Positions 9,448-17,645 of a DNA stretch of 46,524 nucleotides are shown here, piece after piece. The notes under the pieces are model-generated. The model ran no database searches, was not told where the DNA came from, and was given only the letters and a program-made list of their open reading frames with translations. Numbering within the stretch: the first letter of the stretch is position 1; every line of letters starts with the position of its first letter. A program made the position numbers and the translations under genes. Source of the DNA: Bacteroidota bacterium. GTDB taxonomy: Bacteria > Bacteroidota > Bacteroidia > Bacteroidales > JAIFNL01. Location: NCBI GenBank assembly GCA_020047755.1, contig JAIFNL010000043.1:1-46524 (forward strand), given 5' to 3'.

Positions 9448-9838
9448 ATTTGAGTAGTAATTTGAAGGTTAAAATGGCTAAAATGCCACCAACTTCATTG
9501 GCTAAAAAGTCGAAAAAATTTGCATTTCTGCCTAAATTAGTTAGGCATTGCAAAAATTCCATAACTGCGCCATAACACGAGCTAAATAAAAAAGTGCCAA
9601 TCATAAGCTTTTCTTTTTCAGTTGTTTTGAAAAAAAAATGAAATAATATTGAAAAACTTAATCCAAAATACATTGCGATGTGAACTATTTTATCTAAATT
9701 TGGAATTATAAATTTCTCATCAATTTGTAAATTATTTTCTGGGGCTAAGCTTAAAATAGTGATAGCCACTAATATAAGATAAGGATTTATAATCAGTGTC
9801 CATTTTTTGATTAATGGATTGTATTTTTCGTTTAACAT
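9419..9838 (-). CDS. VanZ-like integral membrane protein
   Basis: The 139-residue protein has four predicted membrane segments (about 16-33, 51-68, 78-97 and 110-128) and the VanZ-like signature DKIVHIAMYFGLSF near residue 49, with AxEFLQ (about 91-99) and ANEVGG (about 112-117). The family is named from the vancomycin cluster, where VanZ gives low-level teicoplanin resistance, but most members including this one are uncharacterised. It is divergent from hemW with only 39 bases between starts, so the two promoters must be compact. Its 3' end overlaps the Rrf2 gene tail-to-tail. Confidence 0.82.
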   Translation of the reverse strand: MLNEKYNPLIKKWTLIINPYLILVAITILSLAPENNLQIDEKFIIPNLDKIVHIAMYFGLSFSILFHFFFKTTEKEKLMIGTFLFSSCYGAVMEFLQCLTNLGRNANFFDFLANEVGGILAILTFKLLLKSKSKIFHFD

Positions 9839-9877
9839 TCAGTTATTCAGTTAGTTATTTATATTAATTTCATCGAA

Positions 9878-11008
9878 TTGAGCGGAATTTACATACATAT
9901 CCCATATTGCAAGAGCATTTGTAATTATTGCGATTTTTATAAAACTGCCTCACTTAGTTCTGTAGAAAAAACGGTGCTAAATATAGCAAAGGAAATCGAA
10001 TTGCGTAAAGATTATTTAGATAATTCTGTTGTTGATACAATTTATTTTGGTGGCGGAACACCTAGTATCTTAACAATGAATAATTTAAAGATGCTATTGA
10101 GTACAATAAATTCTAGTTTTACAATCTCAAAATCTCCCGAAATAACACTTGAAGCAAATCCAGATGATTTGACGTATGAATATTTGCACGAAATTCGCTC
10201 GGTAGGAGTGAATCGTTTAAGTATTGGAATTCAATCATTTAGTGATTCAGATTTGAAAATGATGAAACGCCGACATACAGCTATTGAAGCTGAGGCTTCA
10301 GTTTTATTAGCCAAGAGTAGTGGTTTTTCAAACATTAGTATCGATCTAATTTATGGCATGGAATTTTCTACCAATGAGCAATTTAATCAAAATATCGACA
10401 AAGCTATTTCCCTTGATGTGCAGCATATTTCGGCTTATCACTTAACTATAGAAGAAAAAACGACTTTTTATTTATATCAAAAGCAAGGAAAAATTAGAGA
10501 AATTGATGAAAATAGAAGCAATGAGCAACTTCTCATTTTGCGTAATAAATTGAAACAAAATGGTTTTGAGCATTATGAAATTTCAAATTTTGCAAAACCT
10601 AATTTTATTTCACAACATAATTCAAACTATTGGAAACAAGTGCCTTACCTTGGCATTGGTCCTTCAGCGCACTCGTATAATGGCGAATCGCGTCAATGGA
10701 ATATTGCAAGTGTGATGAAATACAACAAAGCCTTGGATAACAATATGTTATATTACGACAAAGAGGTTTTGAGCGAAACTGACAAGTTTAATGATTATAT
10801 AATCACTTCATTGCGAACTGCTTTGGGCATAAATATAGGTTATGTCGAAACCAATTTTTCACCTTATTTGGCACAATATTTTATTTTATCTATTGGTAAG
10901 TTTTTGAAAAATAATGATTTGGAATTAGACGAACAGAATTTGAAAGTTTCTACAAAAAGTATTTTTTTGACAGATTATATTTGCAGCGAGCTCATTTACG
11001 TTCAATAA
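9878..11008 (+). CDS. hemW: Radical SAM heme chaperone HemW
   Basis: HemW is a radical-SAM protein related to the oxygen-independent coproporphyrinogen III oxidase HemN; characterised members bind heme and deliver it to respiratory enzymes. The cluster motif is C11-x3-C15-x2-C18 (PYCKSICNYCDFYK). Also visible are YFGGGTPS, EANPDD, RLSIGIQSF and DLIYG, with the HemW C-terminal domain beyond about residue 240. The start is TTG at 9878: it gives the family's standard beginning MSGIYIHIPYC, and there is no ATG that would. Length 376 is normal. Databases may call it 'coproporphyrinogen III oxidase'; the CxxxCxxC motif followed by DF and the length favour HemW. Confidence 0.93.
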   Translation: MSGIYIHIPYCKSICNYCDFYKTASLSSVEKTVLNIAKEIELRKDYLDNSVVDTIYFGGGTPSILTMNNLKMLLSTINSSFTISKSPEITLEANPDDLTYEYLHEIRSVGVNRLSIGIQSFSDSDLKMMKRRHTAIEAEASVLLAKSSGFSNISIDLIYGMEFSTNEQFNQNIDKAISLDVQHISAYHLTIEEKTTFYLYQKQGKIREIDENRSNEQLLILRNKLKQNGFEHYEISNFAKPNFISQHNSNYWKQVPYLGIGPSAHSYNGESRQWNIASVMKYNKALDNNMLYYDKEVLSETDKFNDYIITSLRTALGINIGYVETNFSPYLAQYFILSIGKFLKNNDLELDEQNLKVSTKSIFLTDYICSELIYVQ

Positions 11009-11103
11009 TTTTGTTTGAGAACTTAGTCTTTTTTTTAAATTGAATGGCAATATCATATAAATATTCTATTTTTGCGGAAATACTTTTAAATGAAATAAGA
11101 TGA

Positions 11104-11199
11104 TTTTAAGCACCAATGCTATTATTTTGAGCAAAATCTTTGCTACTTGCTTATTTTTAAGTATTTGGGAAAAAAAATATAATTAATTTTGGTTCGCTA
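11104..11199 (+). repeat. Dispersed intergenic repeat, copy A
   Basis: This copy aligns over roughly its whole length with copies at 13666-13767 (+) and 36252-36347 (-). The conserved order is TTAAGCACYARTGCT, a Gln/Lys-free AT spacer with TTTGCTA, then TTGCTTATTTTTAAG (a small hairpin), and finally AATTAATTTTGGTTC. The 3' end contains TAATTTTG (11184-11191), a perfect TAnnTTTG element, with TTTG at 11164-11167. The GNAT gene starts 3 bases after the repeat. A separate TAnnTTTG match, TATTTTTG at 11067-11074, lies just upstream. Confidence 0.75.
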
Positions 11200-11202
11200 C
11201 TT

Positions 11203-11637
11203 ATGAGCATAACAATTGAAAAATTTTCGACTTGCAACACATTTTTTTTTGAAAGAGCTACTCGAATTAGAACAGAAGTATTTGTAAATGAACAAAATGT
11301 GCCTGCTGAATTAGAATATGATGGCTTAGACAACGAAGCTGTTCATTTTTTGCTTTTCTACGAAGGAATGCCTTGTGTTACTGCACGTTATAGAGCAATT
11401 GATGGTAAATATAAGCTAGAGCGTTTTGCTACACTAAAAGAGTATAGAGGCAAAAATTTGGGAGCAAATTTACTACATCACATTCTTTCCGATTTGACAG
11501 TTAAGCAAAAAAAAATCTATTTGCACTCGCAAGACAGCGCAGTGGGTTTTTATTTGAAATATGGCTTTGTTATTGAGGGCAATGAGTTTTACGAAGCTGA
11601 TATAAAGCATTTTAAAATGTTTTATTTAGAAAAATGA
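11203..11637 (+). CDS. GNAT family N-acetyltransferase
   Basis: This 144-residue GCN5-related acetyltransferase is similar in layout to ElaA/YjdJ-type small GNATs. It has RIRTEVFVNEQNVPAELEYDG (residues about 22-42), a typical substrate-side region, then strand ARYRAIDGKYKLERFATL and the acetyl-CoA pyrophosphate loop EYRGKNLG (about 85-92, matching R/Q-x-x-G-x-G/A), ending with a YLKYGFV beta-bulge region. It transfers an acetyl group from acetyl-CoA to an unknown amine. It lies directly behind repeat copy A and 4 bases before the flippase gene, so the repeat's promoter-like end may drive both. Confidence 0.9.
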   Translation: MSITIEKFSTCNTFFFERATRIRTEVFVNEQNVPAELEYDGLDNEAVHFLLFYEGMPCVTARYRAIDGKYKLERFATLKEYRGKNLGANLLHHILSDLTVKQKKIYLHSQDSAVGFYLKYGFVIEGNEFYEADIKHFKMFYLEK

Positions 11638-11641
11638 TACG

Positions 11642-13114
11642 ATGAGTTTAAAAAAATTAGCAAGCCAAACAGCTATTTATGGTATTAGCAGCATAGTTGG
11701 GCGTATGCTTAATTACATGTTAACGCCTTGGTTTACAAGGCTTTTTACTACTGCTGCTTATGGAGTTATTACCGAACTGTATAGCTATTTAGTTTTTTTG
11801 CTAGTTATATTAACTTATGGCATGGAAACTACTTTTTTTAGGTACTCAAAGCTTGAGAATCCTGAAAAAGTTTATAGTAATGCATTGATTTCTCTTTTTT
11901 TTACCTCTTTTCTTTTTTTATTTCTTGTTTTTTTTCAATTAGATTCTATTGCTTCTTTCTTAGATTACTCGGCTAATCCTGAGTATATTATATGGTTTGC
12001 AATTATTATAGGTTTAGACACTTTCTTAACGATTCCTTTTGCAAAACTACGAAACGAAAATAAAGCATTTAAGTTTGCCGGAATTAAATTATTTAATATA
12101 TTGTTAAACATTGCTTTAAATTTATATTTCTTTTTACTTTGCCCTTTTATTTATAAGCAAAGTCCACAACATTTTATGCTTGAATTTTACAATCCAAATT
12201 TAGGAATAGCCTATGTTTTTATATCAAATTTGATAGCAAGTATTTTTACTTTTTTATTACTTTTAGGCGAACTTACAAAAGTAAAATTGCAATTTGATTT
12301 TAAATTGTACAAGCAGATGATGAAATTTGCAATTCCTTTATTAATAGTGGGTTTAGCTGGAAGTATTAATGAAGTTTTAGATAGAACTTTGCTAAAACAT
12401 TTGTTGCCTGACAAGTCGAGTGCCATGTCGCAGCTTGGAATTTATGGAGCTAATTACAAATTGTCAATTTTAATGACACTTTTTATTCAAACTTTTCGCT
12501 ATGCGGCTGAACCGTTTTTCTTTTCAAGTGCAGGTAAATCAGATTCTAAGAAAATGTATGCCGATGTGTTGAAGTATTTTACTATTTTTGGGTTGTTTAT
12601 TTTTCTGGGCATTATGCTGTATATTGATGTGGTTAAATATTTTATTGCAGTAGAGTATCATTCAGGCTTGAGCATTGTACCCGTATTGCTGTTGGCTAAT
12701 TTATTTTTGGGTATGATTTTTAACCTTTCTATTTGGTATAAATTGACTAATTTAACTAAATTTGGTGCAATTATTTCGGTATTTGGAGCTGTTATAACTC
12801 TGGTTTTGAATATATTATTGATTCCTGTTATGGGTATTGACGGTTCGGCATGGGCTACATTTTTTTGTTATTTGAGTATGATGTTAGTTACTTATTTTTG
12901 GGGTAAAAAGCATTATCCTATTGCTTATGATTTAAAATCTATTTTGAAATATTTTACACTTACTTTCGTTTTATATTTTTTGTCAATTTATATTCCTTAC
13001 AGTTCTGAAGTATTGAAATATTTTATTAATACGGTATTTTTGCTTATATTTATATATTATGTTTTTCGACACGAAAATATAAAGCAACTGCTTTTTAGTA
13101 GAATGAGAAAATAA
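11642..13114 (+). CDS. Polysaccharide/lipid-linked oligosaccharide flippase (Wzx-like, MOP superfamily)
   Basis: The 490-residue protein has about 12-14 hydrophobic helices and the MOP/PST-family N-terminus (LASQTAIYGISSIVGRMLNYMLTP). Such proteins flip undecaprenyl-linked sugar units or related lipids across the inner membrane for capsule, O-antigen or exopolysaccharide synthesis. In Bacteroidota a copy next to dut and the TPR/DUF4292/EnvC-like genes is common, outside any glycosyltransferase cluster, and none is present here, so its substrate is open. It starts 4 bases after the GNAT gene. A TAnnTTTG-like element, TATTTTTG (13150-13157), lies between it and dut. Confidence 0.9.
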   Translation: MSLKKLASQTAIYGISSIVGRMLNYMLTPWFTRLFTTAAYGVITELYSYLVFLLVILTYGMETTFFRYSKLENPEKVYSNALISLFFTSFLFLFLVFFQLDSIASFLDYSANPEYIIWFAIIIGLDTFLTIPFAKLRNENKAFKFAGIKLFNILLNIALNLYFFLLCPFIYKQSPQHFMLEFYNPNLGIAYVFISNLIASIFTFLLLLGELTKVKLQFDFKLYKQMMKFAIPLLIVGLAGSINEVLDRTLLKHLLPDKSSAMSQLGIYGANYKLSILMTLFIQTFRYAAEPFFFSSAGKSDSKKMYADVLKYFTIFGLFIFLGIMLYIDVVKYFIAVEYHSGLSIVPVLLLANLFLGMIFNLSIWYKLTNLTKFGAIISVFGAVITLVLNILLIPVMGIDGSAWATFFCYLSMMLVTYFWGKKHYPIAYDLKSILKYFTLTFVLYFLSIYIPYSSEVLKYFINTVFLLIFIYYVFRHENIKQLLFSRMRK

Positions 13115-13234
13115 AGAATTTTAGTTATATTTTGTTAGGCTGTTTCCGATATTTTTGTAACTAAAGCGATGCAATTTACGTATAAAATTTGTTGCAAATT
13201 AGTGTGATTTAATTAAAAGCGATAGAATAATATT

Positions 13235-13669
13235 ATGAAAATACGAATAATTAATAAATCAAATAATCCATTACCCCAATACGCAACAAATTACTCGGCA
13301 GGAGTTGATTTGCGTGCATTTTTGGTGGAAGATTTGATTTTGAAGCCACTTCAACGTGCGTTAGTTTCTACTGGTTTATTTATTGAATTACCTCATGGTT
13401 ACGAAGCTCAAATTCGCCCAAGAAGCGGCTTGGCTATTAACTATGGGATAACTGTTTTAAACTCACCGGGTACAATTGATTCTGATTATCGAGGCGAGAT
13501 AAAGGTTATTTTGGTCAATCTTTCATCAGAAGATTTTAAAATTAGTAGTGGAGATAGAATTTGCCAAATGGTAATTGCTAGACACGAAACTGTTGGTTTT
13601 GAACAGGTTGAAGAATTATTAGAATCGGCTAGGGGCAAGGGAGGTTTTGGAAGTACAGGTCAAAATTAA
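13235..13669 (+). CDS. dut: Deoxyuridine 5'-triphosphate nucleotidohydrolase (dUTPase)
   Basis: It hydrolyses dUTP to dUMP and pyrophosphate, keeping uracil out of DNA and supplying dUMP for thymidylate. The 144-residue trimeric-type enzyme shows all five motifs: [28 protein letters not shown] with the catalytic Asp, a GDRICQMVI-type segment, and the Gly-rich [10 protein letters not shown] at the C-terminus. The start at 13235 gives the usual short N-terminus. The stop codon lies inside the 5' end of repeat copy B. Confidence 0.98.
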   Translation: MKIRIINKSNNPLPQYATNYSAGVDLRAFLVEDLILKPLQRALVSTGLFIELPHGYEAQIRPRSGLAINYGITVLNSPGTIDSDYRGEIKVILVNLSSEDFKISSGDRICQMVIARHETVGFEQVEELLESARGKGGFGSTGQN

Positions 13670-13767
13670 GCACTAGTACTATTTTATTTTTTGAGTAAAA
13701 CCTTTTGCTATTGGCTTATTTTTTAAGCACTTCGCAAAATAAAATATACAATTAATTTTGGTTCACT
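13666..13767 (+). repeat. Dispersed intergenic repeat, copy B
   Basis: It starts on the dut stop codon and has the same architecture as copies A and C: AAGCACTAGTACT near the start, TTTTGCTATTGGCTTA with TTTTTTAAGCAC (a GCTTA/TAAGC hairpin), then ATATACAATTAATTTTGGTTCA. TTCG (13731-13734) and TAATTTTG (13753-13760) are 18 bases apart, a near-consensus promoter pointing at the TPR lipoprotein gene, whose ATG is 39 bases further on. Confidence 0.78.
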
Positions 13768-13805
13768 ATTTAATTGTGAGTTTAAATTTTAAAACGTTGA
13801 ATTTT

Positions 13806-15551
13806 ATGTTTCCTTTTTTTAGAAAATTAACTTATTTATTATTTATTTTTTTGTTTTTATTTGCATCGTGCAAAACTCAAAAAGAGGCGAAAACTATAAA
13901 AAAAATTGGAACTTCGGGCAATTTTCAATCAGAAGATGAAGTGAAATTTAACTATTTTTATGTAGAAGGTGCTAAGCAAATGATGCTTAAAAATTTAGAT
14001 GCTGCAAGAGCAATGTTTGAGACATGTTTGACCATAAAGCCTAAAAGTGCAGCCACTTTATATCATTTGTCAAAAGTTTACTGGCATAAAGATGCGCCAG
14101 AGCAAGCTATACTTTTGGCAAAGGCAGCAATTGAAGCAAATACAAAAAATATTTGGTATAAATTGTATTTGGTAGAATTGTACAATGCTACAAAAAAATA
14201 TGAAGATGCTTCAAAAATACTTATAAATTTGATAAAAATTTATCCAGAAAAAGAGAATTTGTATTTTGAACTTTCTGAATTGTATCTTTCTCAAAATCAA
14301 TTTTCTAATGCAATTAACACGCTTCAAGCACTTGAAAATAAATTTCAGGAGAGCAATGAAATATCGGAATATAAAATTCAAATATATTACCAACAACAAG
14401 ATTACAAGTCTATTAGCGAAGAGCTTACACGATTGATACTTCGAAATCCGGAAAGTGTAAAATACCATGGTATGTTGGCTGAGGTTTATGCCAAGCTAGG
14501 TGAACTAAAAAAAGCTGAGGAAATTTATGAAAAACTTGATGTTTTAGCACCTGGGGAAGGGAAATCTCAAATTTCGGCAGCTTTTTTTTATTTGACTATA
14601 CAAAACTACGAAAAGTCAATGTATTTTCAAAAGAAAGCATTTGCAAATAAAAGCGCAGGAATTGATGCTAAAGTTGAATTATTTTTGAAAGTGGTAGAAC
14701 TTGAAAAACAGGTTTATTCGGAGCAATCCATTTTTGATTTATTGAATGTTTTGGTTGAAACTCACCCCGATGATTTGAAAGCTAAAATATTGTATTATAA
14801 TTACTTATATCTAAAAGGTGATTATTCATTGGCTTATGAAGTGTTGTTAGAAATTTTGGAAACTAATAAATCTGATTTTGAACTTTGGGAGCAATTGTTT
14901 CAGATAGAGATTGAATTGGATAAATTTACCGAATTGAAGGCACATACCGATGAGGCTTTGACTTATTTTCCAAACCAGCCACTGATTTATTATTTTTCGG
15001 GTTTTGCTGAGCTTCAGAATCATAAGTACGAACAGGCTGTTGTGCAGCTCGAAAATTCATTGTCTGTTTTGGTGGATAATCAAAAGTTGGAGGAAGAGAT
15101 TTTGGTTTTATTGGCGCAGGCATATTACAAAAATAAACAGGTAGAAAAAGCGTTTAAAACATTTGATAAGGTTTTAGTATTGAACCAATCAAATGCTTTG
15201 ATATTAAATAATTATGCTTATTATTTGAGTTTAGAAAAAACTCAGCTTGGCAAAGCACTCGAAATGTCGAAAAAAGCAAATCAGTTGGTTTTGAATAACG
15301 CAAATTATTTAGATACAGAAGCTTGGATACTTTTTGAGCAGGCAAATTACACTGAATCGCTTGCTATTATGCAGCAAGCTCTTGAGTATGGTGGGCGAAA
15401 TTCTCCCACTATTTTAGAGCATTATGGCGATATTCTTTGGAAATTGAATGATAAAGTAAAAGCTTTGGAACAGTGGAAATTAGCTAAGAAAATAGGTAAT
15501 ACATCGACAAAATTGGAACAAAAAATAATATCTGGTAATTATTTAGAATAA
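13806..15551 (+). CDS. Tetratricopeptide-repeat outer-membrane lipoprotein
   Basis: I place the start at ATG 13806 rather than the upstream in-frame TTG at 13758, because MFPFFRKLTYLLFIF...FASC is a lipoprotein signal with a lipobox Cys (residue 18). The rest of the 581 residues is a run of TPR helices: recognisable W-LG-Y-A-Y-A-P type units occur around KSAATLYHLSKVYW, PESVKYHGMLAEVYAKLG, NALILNNYAYYLS and NSPTILEHYGDILWK. It is a scaffold or assembly protein at the inner face of the outer membrane. In this phylum it precedes the DUF4292 and EnvC-like genes, as here (5-base gap to DUF4292), suggesting a shared envelope role. Exact function unknown. Confidence 0.88.
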   Translation: MFPFFRKLTYLLFIFLFLFASCKTQKEAKTIKKIGTSGNFQSEDEVKFNYFYVEGAKQMMLKNLDAARAMFETCLTIKPKSAATLYHLSKVYWHKDAPEQAILLAKAAIEANTKNIWYKLYLVELYNATKKYEDASKILINLIKIYPEKENLYFELSELYLSQNQFSNAINTLQALENKFQESNEISEYKIQIYYQQQDYKSISEELTRLILRNPESVKYHGMLAEVYAKLGELKKAEEIYEKLDVLAPGEGKSQISAAFFYLTIQNYEKSMYFQKKAFANKSAGIDAKVELFLKVVELEKQVYSEQSIFDLLNVLVETHPDDLKAKILYYNYLYLKGDYSLAYEVLLEILETNKSDFELWEQLFQIEIELDKFTELKAHTDEALTYFPNQPLIYYFSGFAELQNHKYEQAVVQLENSLSVLVDNQKLEEEILVLLAQAYYKNKQVEKAFKTFDKVLVLNQSNALILNNYAYYLSLEKTQLGKALEMSKKANQLVLNNANYLDTEAWILFEQANYTESLAIMQQALEYGGRNSPTILEHYGDILWKLNDKVKALEQWKLAKKIGNTSTKLEQKIISGNYLE

Positions 15552-15556
15552 ACGAA

Positions 15557-16387
15557 ATGATAGTGTATAAATATTTGAGTGTAATTTTTTTTATTGTACT
15601 TTTTGGGGCTTGCAAAACGAAACAAGTTGTTGAAAAAGGAAATAATTCGGTTTCTAAAAATGAAAAATTAGCTGAAAAGTTAGTCGATTCATTAGTAAGT
15701 TCGGCATTGAAGTACAACGATTTGTATCTCAAATTTTCGGCATCGGTTAAAAGCGGAAAGCAAGATTTTTCGTCGGTTGGAACAGCTAGATTATTGAAAG
15801 ATAGTGTGTTGCTTATTTCTGTAACTCCCATGTTGGGCATTGAATTGATGCGTGCACGCATTACAAAGTCAGAAATAATTGTACTAAATCGGCTCAACAA
15901 AACTTATTTTTTGCAAGATATGAAAGAAATAAATAAATTATTTGGTATTAACTTAACATTTTCGCATCTTGAGCGAATTATTACGAATCAAATTTTTACT
16001 TATTCGAGTGAAATATCTGTTCAAAAAGATTATAAATTTTTAGAATCGAATGAAAATGGAAGTTCTTTTTCAAAATTTGTTTTTTATGGAACTATTTCAG
16101 ATACAATGCAATATACTCATTCACTTTGGATACGAAATGCCGAAAAAGTGTATAATTCATTTCAGGTAGATTTGCCAAAAACTAAAAAATCGCTTGTAGT
16201 TAATTATTCTAATTTTCAACAAATTTTTTCGGTCATGTTTCCTTATTTGATTAAAATTGAGACAATTGATAAACAGAATGTAACAAATTTGGAGTTGGAA
16301 ATTCTTAAATTTGAGAAAGATAATAATTCTAATTTTGCATTTAGCATTCCCAAAAATTATAAAAAAATAAAAGCTTTAGGTTTTTAG
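15557..16387 (+). CDS. DUF4292 family lipoprotein (LolA/LolB-like fold suspected)
   Basis: The 276-residue protein has a lipoprotein signal ending in LFGAC (Cys about 19). The body has the DUF4292 pattern: FSASVKSGKQDFSSVGTARLLKDSVLLISVTPMLGIELMRARIT, then LNRLNKTYF and a C-terminal run of alternating hydrophobic strands (SLVVNYSNFQ). Members are predicted to have a half-barrel fold like LolA/LolB, which carry lipoproteins or other lipids across the periplasm; that function is inference. It is 5 bases after the TPR gene and 2 bases before the EnvC-like gene, a tight operon. Confidence 0.87.
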   Translation: MIVYKYLSVIFFIVLFGACKTKQVVEKGNNSVSKNEKLAEKLVDSLVSSALKYNDLYLKFSASVKSGKQDFSSVGTARLLKDSVLLISVTPMLGIELMRARITKSEIIVLNRLNKTYFLQDMKEINKLFGINLTFSHLERIITNQIFTYSSEISVQKDYKFLESNENGSSFSKFVFYGTISDTMQYTHSLWIRNAEKVYNSFQVDLPKTKKSLVVNYSNFQQIFSVMFPYLIKIETIDKQNVTNLELEILKFEKDNNSNFAFSIPKNYKKIKALGF

Positions 16388-16389
16388 CT

Positions 16390-17592
16390 ATGAGATTAAA
16401 AAAAATTCATATTGGCTTATTTTTTATTTTATTGAGCAATTTTTCCTTTTCGCAAAACTCAGATACCTACAGAGCAAAGCGGGAAAAATTGTTTGATAGA
16501 ATTAATTTTGCAGATGAATTATTGTCGGAAGCCGACAATTTTAAGAACAATGCTTTGGTTCGACTTAAAATTATTAAAAATAAAATATCGTATCGTAAGG
16601 CTGTTGTCGAAACTTTTAACAAAGAGATAAGTTACATTGACGGTAGAATAGAATCATTGAAACTAGAACAGTTAGAATTGGCTGATGAGTTGCGCGAAAT
16701 TAAAAAAGAATATGAGCAATTAATTTATTATGCGTATAAAAATAAATCGGCATATCATAAGTTGATGTTCATATTGTCGGCAGAAACGTTTATGCAGGCA
16801 TATAAACGTTTAAAATACCTTGAGCAATATACCAACTATCGGCGAAAGCAAGTTGAATCTATTGTGCTTAAAAATGCGCGTATAGAGAAGAACATTGCGG
16901 AGCTGGAGGAGCAAAAGGTGAAGAAGTTATCTTTGATTGATAATCGGCTTCGCGAGCAAGAATTTTTGGAAGCTGAAGAGCTGAAAGAGGAGCAAGTTAT
17001 GGCATCGGCAGGGCAGGATTATGAAGCTTTAGAGGGGACTTTACTTACGGGGAAAAAATCGAGTAGTTTATTGGATTTCTCTATAAATCAAATTGTTACC
17101 GACTTAAATTCAGATGCAGCAACAGCTTTGGCAACGGCAGAATTGTCAGGTAAAGAAAGTGATAAAATTCTGACACGCAAGTTTAAGGAAAAACAGGGAA
17201 AACTTTCTAGCCCAGTTGAAAAAGGTTTGGTAGTTTATGCTTTTGGAGAGCACGAACATCCAAATTTTCCTAATTTGATAGTTCGCAACGATGGCATCGA
17301 TATTCTTACCGTTAGCGGCTCGATAGTTCGAGCTATTTTTACCGGAAAAGTTATGAAAGTAATTGACATTCCGGGTCTGAATAAATCAGTTTTGGTAAAG
17401 CACGGTGATTATTATAGTTTGTATTCAAATTTGATAAATGTAAATGTTAGTGAAAATGAATTAGTTGGAGAAGGGCAGGAGATAGGCATAATTTTTACCG
17501 ACAGATTCGAAGACAATTCGAGTATTTTAAAATTTCAACTTTGGGAGAAAAAAGAAAAATTAAACCCAGAAGAATGGCTTATTGAATTTTAA
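16390..17592 (+). CDS. EnvC-like murein hydrolase activator with degenerate LytM domain
   Basis: This 400-residue exported protein has a signal peptide to about residue 21, a long coiled coil (about 25-215), a linker, and a C-terminal LytM/M23 domain (about 270-395). EnvC-type proteins activate cell-wall amidases at division rather than cutting peptidoglycan themselves. The LytM metal-binding set is incomplete: the HxxxD His is N300 (NDGID, with D304 kept), H338 in VKHGDYYSLY is present, and the last His is N347 (YSNL). Two of four metal ligands are therefore gone, so no zinc protease activity is expected. The order TPR / DUF4292 / EnvC-like is conserved in Bacteroidota. Confidence 0.92.
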   Translation: MRLKKIHIGLFFILLSNFSFSQNSDTYRAKREKLFDRINFADELLSEADNFKNNALVRLKIIKNKISYRKAVVETFNKEISYIDGRIESLKLEQLELADELREIKKEYEQLIYYAYKNKSAYHKLMFILSAETFMQAYKRLKYLEQYTNYRRKQVESIVLKNARIEKNIAELEEQKVKKLSLIDNRLREQEFLEAEELKEEQVMASAGQDYEALEGTLLTGKKSSSLLDFSINQIVTDLNSDAATALATAELSGKESDKILTRKFKEKQGKLSSPVEKGLVVYAFGEHEHPNFPNLIVRNDGIDILTVSGSIVRAIFTGKVMKVIDIPGLNKSVLVKHGDYYSLYSNLINVNVSENELVGEGQEIGIIFTDRFEDNSSILKFQLWEKKEKLNPEEWLIEF

Positions 17593-17645
17593 TGTTTTTT
17601 TAATTGATTTGAGTTTTTTGTAAACTTGAATTTAATCGTTGAGCT

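Noticed and set aside
15484-15900. Antisense 138-codon frame across the TPR/DUF4292 junction
   Set aside because: It overlaps two well-supported genes on the other strand and has no recognisable domain.
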